Part shown: positions 1 to 7,237 of the stretch, in pieces | Position numbering within the stretch: the stretch's first letter is position 1 | Layout: every line of letters begins with the position of its first letter | Assembly (NCBI RefSeq): GCF_010093535.1 | Contig: NW_022985237.1 | Location: forward strand, 106,641 to 119,338 | From: Lindgomyces ingoldianus | Lineage: Eukaryota; Ascomycota; Dothideomycetes; Pleosporales; Lindgomycetaceae | Reading direction: 5' to 3' | Length of the DNA stretch: 12,698 bases | Position numbers and translations under genes: made by a program | The notes under the pieces: generated by a model | What the model saw: only the letters and a program-made list of their open reading frames with translations | Told to the model about the DNA's origin: nothing | The model's database searches: none

Positions 1-173
1 TTATTATGGCCCATAACAACCCACTCTAGCACTATAGAGTACAGTACAGCCTAGAATATTATTTAGATACTACTTCTACTTCTTGCTTACACGTTTGCGC
101 GTTATGCCTAGTCTAATTGCACTGTCCGCAGCACCTTTAGGATTGCTCATCTACTTTAGCTTACACCTGCTTC

Positions 174-499
174 TGTCAGATATGCGCACCTGCTGTCAAG
201 ACAGGAGGAACGCTGGACAAAAGCTGCTACATAGTACGAGCAATAAGCTCGAACAGTATGTTGCTGCAAATTGCTGCATGTTGCAGCATTTTGCAACAAA
301 TTGCAGCATGTTGCAAGCTGGTCGCGCATAGGGCTAGTGCGCGAGGGGCTCGGACTGGAAAAACAAAGCCGAGCAACACGAGCAGAGCAGACAAAAAAAA
401 ATATTTAATTAATTAATACAATTAATCATCATCCTATACATTATATCTAAAACCTATTATTTATCTTAAGAAGCCTAGAAATAGTGCTTTAATCTAACA
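174..499. mobile_element. Solo LTR of family L, copy 1 (326 bp)
   Basis: The segment begins TGTCAGAT and ends ATCTAACA, which is ATCTGACA in the second copy, so the ends are an 8-bp inverted repeat with the TG...CA termini typical of LTRs. It is flanked by a perfect 5-bp duplication GCTTC (169-173 and 500-504). The mirror arm of the host inverted repeat, near 3883-3886, shows the uninterrupted site. Inside are three hairpin-forming palindromes: CTGTC-AA-GACAG (193-204), CGAGC-AATAA-GCTCG (237-251) and TCGCGCA...TGCGCGA (322-344). There is also a short array of 10-bp units (about 261-317). Known: solo LTRs arise by recombination between the two LTRs of a retrotransposon. A small inverted-repeat DNA element with a 5-bp duplication is the alternative. 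Confidence 0.8.
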
Positions 500-654
500 G
501 CTTCTTTGCCTTCTTTCTATTACTGCGCGCCCTAAACTTATTTTAAGCTGTTAAGCGCAGGCCTTTCTTAATGTAGCTGCCTTATTAGCTGCTTAAAGCT
601 TAGTAATTTCCTATTACGCTAACACTAGCTTATGTGCAATTATTACTACACTTT

Positions 655-1127
655 GTAAAGCTTTTTTTCTAGAGGCATTACTCCCCTAGAACTCTCTCTA
701 TACGTAGAGCTACTTGCAACACAACTAATATCTACTAGGGATTACTGCCTGCTGCTGTAATCTACTGTAGTTTACTATAATTTACTATAGTTTACTGTAA
801 TTTGCTGTAGTTTACTACAATTTACTATAATTTACTATAATTTGCTATAGTTTGCTGTAATTTGCTATAGTTTACTATAGTTTACTGTAATTTACTGTAG
901 TTTACTATAATTTGCTATAATTTACTTTATGCATTTCTTAACACTACTAAGTAATCTCTTACTAACACCTCTAAGCATTAGCCTATTATATTTAAATAGT
1001 AGTTAAAGAAGCTAAACTAGCAGTTATATAAGTAAAATAGCTTATTAAAGTATTACATGTACTACATTAATCTTTGCAGCAATAGAGAGGCAGAGACAGA
1101 GGTAGAGGCAGCGCTAGAGCTCCCTAG
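655..1127. mobile_element. Inserted block of unknown type carrying a 10-bp minisatellite
   Basis: The right arm of the host inverted repeat reads straight through this point (around 3640-3665), whereas the left arm has about 470 extra bases. The sequence CACTTT occurs on both sides (649-654 and 1128-1133) and may be a target-site duplication. The ends do not show TG...CA or a convincing terminal inverted repeat, although CTAG-rich motifs occur near both ends. I see no coding remnant. The purine-rich stretch 1078-1115 (GAGAGGCAGAGACAGAGG and onwards) is its least RIP-affected part. Family unknown; boundaries are inferred from the arm comparison. Confidence 0.45.
761..926. repeat. Minisatellite, 10-bp unit TTTACTRTAR, about 16.5 copies
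   Basis: Perfectly phased 10-bp units run from 761 to about 926, alternating TTTACTATAA, TTTACTGTAG, TTTGCTATAG and TTTGCTGTAA. All variation is at positions that a C/T or G/A transition explains. Read backwards, the pattern is what RIP would make from a (TTGCTGCART)n array, because CA goes to TA and TG goes to TA. That is close to the TTGCTGCAAA units inside the family L LTRs at 261 and 7321. The shared origin is an inference. Confidence 0.9.
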
Positions 1128-1294
1128 CACTTTAAGAAATTCCTATAGAAGTAATAAACTACATAAGCTACAGCTCTATAACTAGGGTTTTAATACTAAA
1201 ATAATTAAATTAAAAATATTAAGTAGCAGTATTAGGTGTAGTGTAGTAGTATTAGACAGTAAAAGAAACAGGTGCAACACTAAAAAACATAAGG

Positions 1295-1608
1295 TGTAAA
1301 AAGAAAAAAGACTATTATAAAATTAAAACTATGTTAAAAGCTAAGGCTAAAACATGTTTTTTTTAATTATAGCTAATAATTAACTAATTTCTAAATAACT
1401 GTTAAATAGGCTCTATACTAGCTAGCATTTATAATTAGCAAGTACGTGCAAGGCAAAGAGAGTTGCACAGTGTACACATTATGCAGGAGGGGTAGTAGGT
1501 AACTAGTGTTAATTATTCTTCTTCTTCTAAGTTTATGCAAAGGAAAGGAATATTTATCTGTTTATATATGCAACTATAACACAAGCCTATAACACATAAC
1601 ACCTAACA
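1295..1608. mobile_element. LTR-like insert (314 bp) without target duplication
   Basis: The block starts TGTAAAAAG and ends ACCTAACA, so it has TG...CA ends. Comparison with the other arm of the inverted repeat (around 3470-3520) suggests that exactly this stretch is extra. It contains a TATA-like TTTATATATG (1561-1570), a less mutated GC island (about 1440-1500) and no coding remnant. The flanks TAAGG and GCATA do not match, so the 5-bp duplication expected for an LTR insertion is missing or was lost. Moderate to low confidence. Confidence 0.35.
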
Positions 1609-1990
1609 GCATATTTAAATACTTTTATTTAGATAATAACTAATCTTAAATTTATATAAACTTTTAGTTTTTAAAAAATAAATTTTACTAACTTAATTAA
1701 AGCTAAAAATTAGCTAGCTATTATTTACTTTTAAGTATTGCTTTACTTATAAGTATACTTTATAATAAGTAATTTAGTTATGTATAAAGTTTTTAGCTTA
1801 GCGCCTATATACTTTTTTAAAAAGTAAAATAACCTATATTAAATAGCTATAAAAAGTGTAATAAGTAAAAAAGTATATAAATAGTAATAATTTTACTATC
1901 TTTATAGTATTATAAAAAATAAAGTAAGTTATTAGTAAAGCTTACTATGCTTAATATATTTAAGTTTATAAACTATAAAGTTAAGTAAAA

Positions 1991-2323
1991 TCTTTTTTAA
2001 AACACACTAACTAGTTAGTTATAATTTTTTTATTAGTTTATATATTTTTTATATATATTTTTTTATAAAAAAGTATACTTAATATAAGTACACTTTAATA
2101 TTAACTTATATGTAGTTTACTTTAGTATATGTTATATAAAACATATTTAAATTATAGTTAGCTATATTTATTCTATATTTTTTTAGCTATATTAGTGTGT
2201 TAGAGATTAGTATTAGCTATGCTTAGTTATAGGCTATAATTATTTACATGCTATAGTTAAATATTATTATTATATGTCTATTACCTGTCTAATACTAATT
2301 TGCTAAGCATTATGCTACAACTA
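1991..2323. other. Extremely AT-rich spacer between the inverted arms
   Basis: Long runs of T and A with TA steps dominate this stretch. I see no gene, no repeat that pairs convincingly with the other arm, and no regulatory site. It is probably the most RIP-damaged part of the left transposon copy or a filler between two insertions. One weak echo of the right arm is a TAATCTCTAA motif (read on the minus strand, near 2200). Confidence 0.6.
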
Positions 2324-2768
2324 TGTAACAGCGCAGGCAAGACAATAGGTCTAAATGCAGTAAGAATCTACTTAAAGGAATATAGGAGTGTGTAGGGACT
2401 TAGAACCTAGAAATGCTATTAACACCTATAGGCCTTATATAAAGGATATTAGAAAACTACTAAGCTGTAAGGCCAGGATGGCGCTTACGTGTAAGGCCGA
2501 GATGGTGCTTACGTGCGACGGGTATATATACTATTCTGCACCCGAAAATCAACGTTGGTTGATTATTCGTACCTTTTGGTTGTATTGGCGGAGTGGTGCG
2601 GAGCCCCGTCCTTACATAAGCTAGCTAAGAGAAAAGGTGCAACTAAATACTTAAAAAAATAAAAGTAACTATAAAAAACAAAGTTAAGTTATAGTTAAAG
2701 CTAATATAAAAACTTATTAAATAAGTTTTAAGCAACTTAAGATATAATAATTTATAAAAATTATTATA
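2324..2768 (-). mobile_element. Solo LTR of family C, heavily RIP-mutated and split by a younger element
   Basis: Outer bases are TGTAACAGCG at the left and AATTATTATA at the right, which is the RIP version of the family end ATCGTTACA. The flanking duplication AACTA is perfect (2319-2323 and 2769-2773). Removing the nested element plus its duplicated TAAGC leaves 289 bp, exactly the length of the well-preserved copy at 8925-9213. Compared with that copy, differences are almost all transitions. For example, the preserved GGGGTAACAGCAGGGG is AAAAGTAACTATAAAA here. This is the oldest or hardest-hit member of the family in the window. Confidence 0.88.
2466..2616. mobile_element. Young 151-bp LTR-like element with 5-bp target duplication
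   Basis: Begins TGTAAGGCC and ends CGTCCTTACA, giving 7-bp inverted ends TGTAAGG/CCTTACA. It is flanked by TAAGC on both sides (2461-2465 and 2617-2621). The uninterrupted site is seen in the sister LTRs (GAGCTAGCT at the equivalent place). It opens with a near-perfect direct duplication of about 25 bp (TGTAAGGCC...GCTTACG, 2466-2489 and 2490-2513) and carries a TATA-like GTATATATAC (2521-2530). Its composition is balanced and it lacks the RIP damage of the sequence it sits in, so it inserted after that damage. It could be a very short solo LTR or a small inverted-repeat element. Confidence 0.8.
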
Positions 2769-2898
2769 AACTATTCTTAAACCTAAATAACCTACTATAA
2801 AGATAAAATAGTAGATAGCATAGATAGCACTAAAAGTAAGCTTTTAAAGAAAGATAAGAGTGTATTATAAGAAAAATAAATTACTGCTAAGCCTTACT

Positions 2899-2996
2899 TG
2901 TTAGAATTTATGCTTATATACAAAGCACAGGTCATGTGACCTCTAAACAGGCTAGGGGAGGCCATCCTATCCTGCTCTAGGACATCCCGCCTTACA
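2899..2996. other. GC-rich island, possible fragment of another LTR
   Basis: A roughly 98-bp stretch with TGTTAGAAT at the left and CCGCCTTACA at the right stands out from AT-rich surroundings by its near absence of RIP. It contains the hairpin GGTCA-TG-TGACC (2931-2942) and a TATA-like TTATATAC. Read on the minus strand it begins TGTAAGGCGGGATG, like the element at 2466. Flanking 5-mers (TTACT and CCTAC) do not match, so it is not a clean insertion. It lies just upstream of the readable part of the pogo-type transposase remnant. Confidence 0.35.
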
Positions 2997-3054
2997 CCTA
3001 CCTTAATGTGCTAACTATTGCTCTAAGCAAGCTTTGCTTTTACAGATCATTTAT

Positions 3055-3993
3055 GAACTGTTGTAGTATTTTAATCTCTAAGCGCAGCTAAACTACTAAT
3101 TAGCTTAGTTTAGACTAGTTAAAGCACTTTAACATGCATATAAAAAAGTGTACTGTTAGTAGCTACTGTCTTCTAGTTATTAACAGCTATAAAAGCTATA
3201 ACTTGCTTTATTTTTAGTAATACTATAAAAATAATAAGATTATTACTATCTACACGCCTTTTTACTTATTACACCTTTTATAGCTACTTAATGTAGGTTG
3301 TTTTACTTCTTTAAAGAAGGTGTATAGGCGCTAAGCTAAAAACCTTATACGCAACTAAATTACTTATATTATAAAAATAAAGTTTCTGCTATGCTTTAAA
3401 GTAGCCTATAATGCTATAATTACTTTTAGTAATATCTAAAAAGGGTTTTAAAGTGCTAGATTAGTTCCTTTTAACTTATAATAAGTTATAATAGGCCTTA
3501 ATGTAAAGTTGCGCACTTTATTACTACTACTACTTATATATAATAAGCTCTAGTAGTTGTAAACCCTAAGTAATACTCTAGAACTTAAGTTATAATTAAT
3601 GCTTATAAAGATAAAAATTTAAAAGTATATAAATAGTTTACTAACTTCTATAGTTAAGGTGTTTAAAAAGGTTTTAAAGAGGGCAGTAATAATTGCGCAT
3701 AAGCTAGTGTTAGTGTAATAAAAAATTACTAAGCTTTAAGTAGCTAATAAGGCTACTATGTAACATAAATTACATAAAAAAAGTAAATTAAGGCAGAAAA
3801 GACTTTAATAATTTAGAAAGGCCTACACTTAATAGCTCTAAAGGAGTTTAAAGCGCGTAGTAATAAAAAGAAGGCAAAGAAGCAGGTGTAAGCTAAAGTA
3901 GGTAAGCTATTCTAAAGGCGCTGCAGACAGTGTAATTAGACTAGGCATAACGCGCAAATGTGTAAGCAAGAAGCAGAAGTAGTATCTAAATAA
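3055..3993 (+). pseudogene. RIP-degraded pogo/Fot1-type transposase, right copy (C-terminal part)
   Basis: Read in one frame with Gln/Trp-type stops ignored, this stretch follows the fungal pogo-like transposase through its catalytic core and tail. In order: the WLKHF-like region (about 3110-3130), the second catalytic block near 3175-3195 where the expected Asp codon reads AAC (Asn), the HLLQPLDVGCF block (about 3270-3305), the GLVPF block (about 3450), a Lys-rich segment (about 3840-3890) and a C2HC zinc knuckle (CRQC...HNAQMC, about 3918-3965). The stop is TAA at 3991-3993. Known: the DDE core cuts and joins DNA at TA. At least one Asp-to-Asn change and dozens of stops make it dead. The N-terminal helix-turn-helix half is absent; the 5' limit is approximate. 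Confidence 0.85.
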
Positions 3994-4049
3994 TATTCTA
4001 GGCTGTACTGTACTATATAGTGCTAGTGCGGGTTGTTATAGGCTATAAT

Positions 4050-4122
4050 AGAGTTTGTTAGGGTGGGGTCTTAGCAAAAGTAAGCGACTCGGGTGTGTAA
4101 GCAACTCGCCTATGAAGTACGT
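4050..4122. repeat. Terminal repeat of the pogo-type element with paired CGAGTYGCTTAC motifs
   Basis: Read inward from the end (minus strand) it starts ACGTACTTCATAGGCGAG. It contains two tandem copies of CGAGTYGCTTAC about 17 bp apart, then TTTTGCTAAGACCCC. The same layout, with RIP changes, occurs at both ends of the fold-back element at 7234-9489. Repeated motifs of this kind in Tc1/mariner ends are usually transposase binding sites; that role here is inferred. TA follows at 4123-4124. Confidence 0.75.
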
Positions 4123-4124
4123 TA

Positions 4125-4614
4125 ATAAGCTTATATTAAATCTAAAATCTATTTATATTACATTTTAAATAGATCTAGAAGTAGGTATTTACAGCTATAG
4201 AATCCTGTGTAGTAATATTTAGCACAGAGAGCATTACACCTAAGGTAGAGTAGGTTGACTAGGCAGAATAGTAAGACAACTTAGCATAAGAATTAGTAAC
4301 GCTAGTATAATAATAATACATTAGTAATAAATCTTTAAAGTATCTTTAAAGAATTAGCTACTGTAAGTACCTTTTACATTTATATAGCTTACTGCTAATT
4401 AGAGTTACTATAATTAAGTATATAAGCCTACTTATCTAGATGTGTATAAGAGGATTTAGGTAGAATCTAGCTACTGCCTATCTTATAGGCAATAATAGAG
4501 TTAACGCTTTTAGTAAGTGCTAGCTATGTATTATCTTTCTTCTATAATACACTTAGAGTATATTTTAAATAAATAATAAATGTATTTTAAAGCTTACTTA
4601 CTTATATATTAAAC
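4125..4614 (+). pseudogene. Unrecognised RIP-degraded coding remnant, part 1
   Basis: A single frame (codons starting at 4125 and every third base) keeps a protein-like composition over about 160 codons. Its stops are nearly all TAA/TAG, where RIP would turn CAA, CAG or TGG into stops. A typical stretch around 4290-4500 alternates hydrophobic and basic residues. The frame appears to resume after the retrotransposon at 5986. I do not recognise the protein. It could be part of another transposable element or a decayed gene caught in the repeat block. No intact start codon can be assigned. Confidence 0.4.
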
Positions 4615-4619
4615 TTTAT

Positions 4620-4899
4620 TGTAACGATCCACATGAATCGTTCCATCTCAGATGGCCTAGAAGGTCCCTGTATCGGCCCCGACCCCGACCTGGCCCTAAC
4701 CCCTGCTGTTACTCCTATTCCCTCATGTATTTAGTTGCACCTCTCCTCTGTAGCTAGCTTAGTAGTTTTCTAATATTCTTTGTACAAGGCATATAGGTGT
4801 TAATAAGATTCCTAGGTTATTAAGTCCCCACGCACTTCTATATGCCTCTAAGTAGATTTCTACCGCATTTAAACCTATTATCTTGCCTGTGTTGTTATA
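4620..4899 (+). repeat. 5' LTR of the family C retrotransposon
   Basis: Starts TGTAACGATC and ends GTTGTTATA (family end GTTACA, last C changed to T). At 280 bp it equals its partner. It is less mutated than the 3' LTR: TATCGGCCCCGACC here reads TATTAGCTCTAACC there. The primer binding site should follow at 4900, but TTATCTTAGAAAAC does not resemble a tRNA 3' end I can name. Confidence 0.88.
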
Positions 4900-5686
4900 T
4901 TATCTTAGAAAACTTACTAGTAACAGCCTTATTAATAATATTACACTAATTGTTTATTTAACTACATCTAAGCCTAAGACATGTTTAATTTAGTTTAAGT
5001 TATAATACTTACACACTGTTATATTAAACTATTTAGTTTATAAATAGAATACTAGAGACCTTCTATTAACTAAAGCTGTTAGGTTTAGAACTTCCTATCC
5101 TCTGCAATTAGAATTGCCTTTAGAAAAGTTGCGTAGAGTGCGCTAAGGTAGAAACTTAGAAACTACTAATAACTTATTAAAATTAAAGATAACTACTAAT
5201 GCCTAACTTTTAACTACTAACTTTTAACTACTAACTATTATTCTGTTAACAGCTAAACCCGCCTCTCTAGAACCTAAAGCTAGACCTACCTAATTTAGAG
5301 TTAATCTCTAGCAGCTAATCTAGCTAAGACTGCTAGTTAACCTCTACTAACTACTAAATTACTTTTAATAATGCCTTAAATTGCTACTGCTACCTTAATA
5401 GCAAGAGACTTTTTAGGCACCCTTAATAATACCTAATGCTACTTTACTAAACGCACGCCTAAGATTAATAACTGTATAGATAGTAAGAAATAATTAGCTA
5501 GACATCTATATAGATTAATATTAGAGCAGGCGCGCACACATAGCGTTTAGTTTAGAGGACACTGCTAGCAGTGCAAAGGAATACTTAGCAAGAACACCTA
5601 GCTAAATTAGACTAGTTTTTAGTTTTTAAGAAGGCAAAGAACATAACAGTAGTACTTCTACCTACTAATAAGAATTATTAGTCTAT
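4900..5686 (+). pseudogene. Degraded interior of the short retrotransposon, possible small ORF remnant
   Basis: Two overlapping frames look coding-like once RIP-type stops are ignored. One is rich in Pro, Leu and Gln (about 5255-5470). The other is basic, with a Cys pair in a GHC-x-QCKG context (about 5470-5690). I cannot tell which is real, or whether they are one frame broken by an indel. No protease, reverse transcriptase or integrase motif is visible. Repeated TTTTAACTACTAAC units occur at 5208-5237. Function unknown; a remnant of gag or of a captured sequence is possible. Confidence 0.35.
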
Positions 5687-5700
5687 AGAGAAGAGGGTAG
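5687..5700 (+). other. Polypurine tract before the 3' LTR
   Basis: The bases AGAGAAGAGGGTAG abut the TGTAAC start of the 3' LTR at 5701. Known: the purine-rich tract primes plus-strand DNA synthesis in LTR retrotransposons. Position and composition fit, apart from the single T near its end. Confidence 0.7.
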
Positions 5701-5980
5701 TGTAACAATCCTTATAAATTGTTCTATCTTAGATGGCCTAGAAGGCCCCTGTATTAGCTCTAACCCTAACCTAGCTCTAACCCCTGCTGTTACCTCTATT
5801 CCCTTATGTATTTAGTTGCACCTCTTCTCTGTAGCTAGCTTAGTAATTTTCTAATATCCTTTATACAAGGCCTATAAGTGCTAATGAGATTCCTAGGTTA
5901 TTAAGTCCCTACGCACTCCTATATGCCTCTAAGTGGATTCCTACCGCATTCGGACCCATTGTCTTGCCTGTGTTGTTACA
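5701..5980 (+). repeat. 3' LTR of the family C retrotransposon
   Basis: Begins TGTAACAATC and ends GTTGTTACA, followed by the TTTAT target duplication at 5981-5985. It differs from the 5' LTR mainly by transitions, so the two copies have had different RIP exposure since insertion. Confidence 0.88.
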
Positions 5981-5985
5981 TTTAT

Positions 5986-6315
5986 AGGCTTAACCTTTAG
6001 TAAAAAATAGCTACAATTTTTAGTAAAAGCCTTGTTTTTATCTTTAATAATAAGGTTCTATGTATTAATAGTAAGATTATTAACTAGAGTTTAAGCTTGC
6101 TTAAATAGGTAGTAGTATTACTAGATAACTTCTATAAAAGAAGGCATAGAAGAAGGTATAGTATTTAGAGATATTACAGATACAAATTATTAAGTTTTTA
6201 GATATAAGAAGGCTTAATTGTAATTATATTCTAGAATGCGCTAGATATGCTCTTAATTTATAATTAAAATATATTTACACTGCTGTTTGTATCTCCTGCT
6301 TTCTATTGTAGAGCT
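5986..6315 (+). pseudogene. Unrecognised RIP-degraded coding remnant, part 2
   Basis: If the retrotransposon and one TTTAT are removed, the frame of the remnant at 4125-4614 runs on here for about 110 codons. Stops are again nearly all of the TAA/TAG type. A fairly clean stretch near 6120-6180 contains several acidic residues (reading KEGIEEG then FRDI). The frame may continue after the solo LTR at 6321-6626 to about 6670. Product not recognised. Confidence 0.4.
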
Positions 6316-6320
6316 ATTAC

Positions 6321-6626
6321 TGTAACGCCACAGGCAAGACAATGGGTCCGAATGCGGTAGGAATCCACTCAGAGGCATATGGGAGTGCGTGGGGACTTAA
6401 TGACCTGGGATCTCCATTGACACCTATAGGCCTTGTACGAAGGATATAAGAAAACTACTGAGCTAGCTACGGGGGCAAGGTGCGACTAAATACATGAAGG
6501 AATAGGGGTACAGCAGAGGGCAGGGCAGAGTCGGGGCCAGGTCGAGTCAGGGTCGGAGCCGATACGGGGACCCTTCGGATAGGTTCCGGGCGACCCGAGA
6601 TGGAACGATTCATGACAATCGTTACA
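6321..6626 (-). mobile_element. Solo LTR of family C, well preserved (306 bp)
   Basis: Plus-strand ends are TGTAACGCCA and AATCGTTACA. A perfect 5-bp duplication ATTAC flanks it (6316-6320 and 6627-6631). It lies opposite to the retrotransposon at 4620-5980 and retains GC-rich stretches (such as GGTTCCGGGCGACCCGAG, 6582-6599) that are lost in older copies. It therefore inserted late or largely escaped RIP. It is longer than the 289-bp copies because of extra GGGCAG/GGTCGG-type repeats around 6515-6560. Confidence 0.88.
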
Positions 6627-6670
6627 ATTACCTTTTATATACTAGCTTTATAGCTAAAATTTAACCTTAC

Positions 6671-6745
6671 ATATATAAAAGTTAAGCTAGACATAAAAAA
6701 GTTAAGCTAGATATAAAAAAGTTAAGCTAGATATAAAAAAGTTAA
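6671..6745. repeat. 20-bp tandem repeat, about 3.5 copies
   Basis: Units of GTTAAGCTAGATATAAAAAA repeat at 6681, 6701 and 6721, with partial units on either side. The CTAGACATAAAAAAGTT part resembles the reverse complement of 10303-10320 (TATCTAGTCTAAAAAGTT). This may mark the two ends of the Tc1-type element that carries the split transposase. Confidence 0.8.
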
Positions 6746-6884
6746 AAGCTAACACAACACTTTCTACTTTTAATTTCTAACGCTTAGCTGCTTAAGCGAG
6801 TTTTTAGCGTGTATAAACGAACTGTACACACTTGTTAGCACACTAACTACTAAACTCTAACCTTTTTAAACACTAACCACCAAC

Positions 6885-7231
6885 TATGCAATGCGAATTT
6901 AGCGGAGCAATTAGTAGTAACTAAGGTAGAAATAACAAATTAAGTAAATTATAAAGAGCTAGGATTTTATCTACAGTTAAGGTAGAGGAATTAAAGACCT
7001 CTATCGCGCTGTAATTTTAATATACGCGTTAGACAATTTATAACATAATTAATTAACAAAGCAACTGCTAAACTATTAAATCTTTGCTGTGTTCTAGCTA
7101 GCCTAGAAAGCTAACTTACTATTAAGAAAAATTACTTGTTTAAATTGCTTACTAGCATCTATAAATTAAGTATGCATAGTAAAAGGCTAAGGTAGTAGAG
7201 GTGCGTGTTAGCTAGAGGACTCTCTATTACT
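6885..7231 (+). pseudogene. Tc1-type transposase, N-terminal part, RIP-degraded and cut by the fold-back element
   Basis: The frame around 6940-7030 reads like the first DNA-binding helices of Tc1-type transposases (a short KDLYRA-like block). The frame at about 7080-7228 reads like the second helix-turn-helix region that precedes the catalytic core (RCVLARGLSIT-like, about 7199-7231). There are frame changes between these blocks and several TAA/TAG stops. The break at 7231 is exactly the TA target site used by the fold-back element, and the rest of the protein resumes at 9492. Together the two parts are about 1,075 bp, the usual size for this family. The first ATG at 6885 is a plausible but unproven start. 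Confidence 0.6.
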
Positions 7232-7237
7232 TAACGT

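Larger units (their letters stand above)
59..1990 (-). pseudogene. RIP-degraded pogo/Fot1-type transposase, left copy, split by three insertions
   Basis: On the minus strand the end of this remnant encodes a C2HC zinc knuckle (pattern CX2CX4HX4C, reading CGQCN then HNAQTC, about 96-140), followed by an acidic/polar tail and a TAA stop at 59-61. The tail matches the right-hand copy ending at 3993. Further inside, about 1645-1960 mirrors the catalytic-core part of the right copy but carries more TA-forming transitions and many stops. Insertions at 174-499, about 655-1127 and 1295-1608 interrupt it. The N-terminal DNA-binding half is not visible. In this family the transposase excises and reinserts its own element at TA sites. 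Here it cannot be translated. Inner boundary approximate. Confidence 0.7.
1..4122. mobile_element. Giant inverted repeat of two Fot1/pogo-type transposon 3' halves (left end outside window)
   Basis: Seen: the reverse complement of about 3655-4050 matches 1-173 plus 500-665, and the reverse complement of about 3120-3465 matches about 1645-1960. The matching tiers occur in the same order on both arms, with short extra matches near 1140-1290 against 3520-3650. Both arms are degraded ends of the same transposase, coding strands pointing outward. The right terminus reads GTACGT at 4117-4122 followed by TA (4123-4124). By symmetry the left terminus lies about 72 bp before base 1. Known: Tc1/mariner elements duplicate TA on insertion. 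Inferred: either two elements inserted head to head, or one element that became a fold-back by inverted duplication of its 3' half. Both copies lack an N-terminal half. The left arm gained at least three insertions that the right arm lacks. Heavy RIP makes both copies inactive. Confidence 0.8.
4620..5980 (+). mobile_element. Complete short LTR retrotransposon of family C (non-autonomous)
   Basis: Two 280-bp direct repeats (4620-4899 and 5701-5980) bound an 801-bp interior. The whole unit is flanked by a perfect TTTAT duplication (4615-4619 and 5981-5985). The two LTRs share a diagnostic variant (GATGGCCTAGAAGG, 4652-4665 and 5733-5746) absent from the other family copies, so they are one pair. 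A polypurine tract lies directly before the 3' LTR, which sets orientation. The interior is far too short for gag-pol. Known: elements that keep LTRs and priming sites but lack gag-pol (TRIM or LARD type) are moved by proteins of a full-length relative. RIP has since degraded it. Confidence 0.88.

Noticed and set aside
83..331. 82-codon open frame on the plus strand at the left edge
   Set aside because: It runs antisense through the transposase tail and into the family L LTR. Its Cys/Leu-rich end is just the translated 10-bp array.
174..499. Miniature inverted-repeat DNA transposon of hAT or Mutator type
   Set aside because: Target duplications are 5 bp in both copies (GCTTC, AACGT), not 8 or 9-10 bp, and the ends are TG...CA. 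An LTR fits better, although a small DNA element is not fully excluded.
2388..2624. 78-codon open frame with a repeated Cys/Lys segment
   Set aside because: It spans the junction between an old LTR and the young 151-bp insertion; the repeat comes from the 25-bp duplication in the latter.
4620..4899. Solo LTR with a 4-bp TTAT duplication
   Set aside because: The 5-bp TTTAT instead matches the far side of the LTR at 5701-5980. With the polypurine tract and shared variants, this shows a full retrotransposon.
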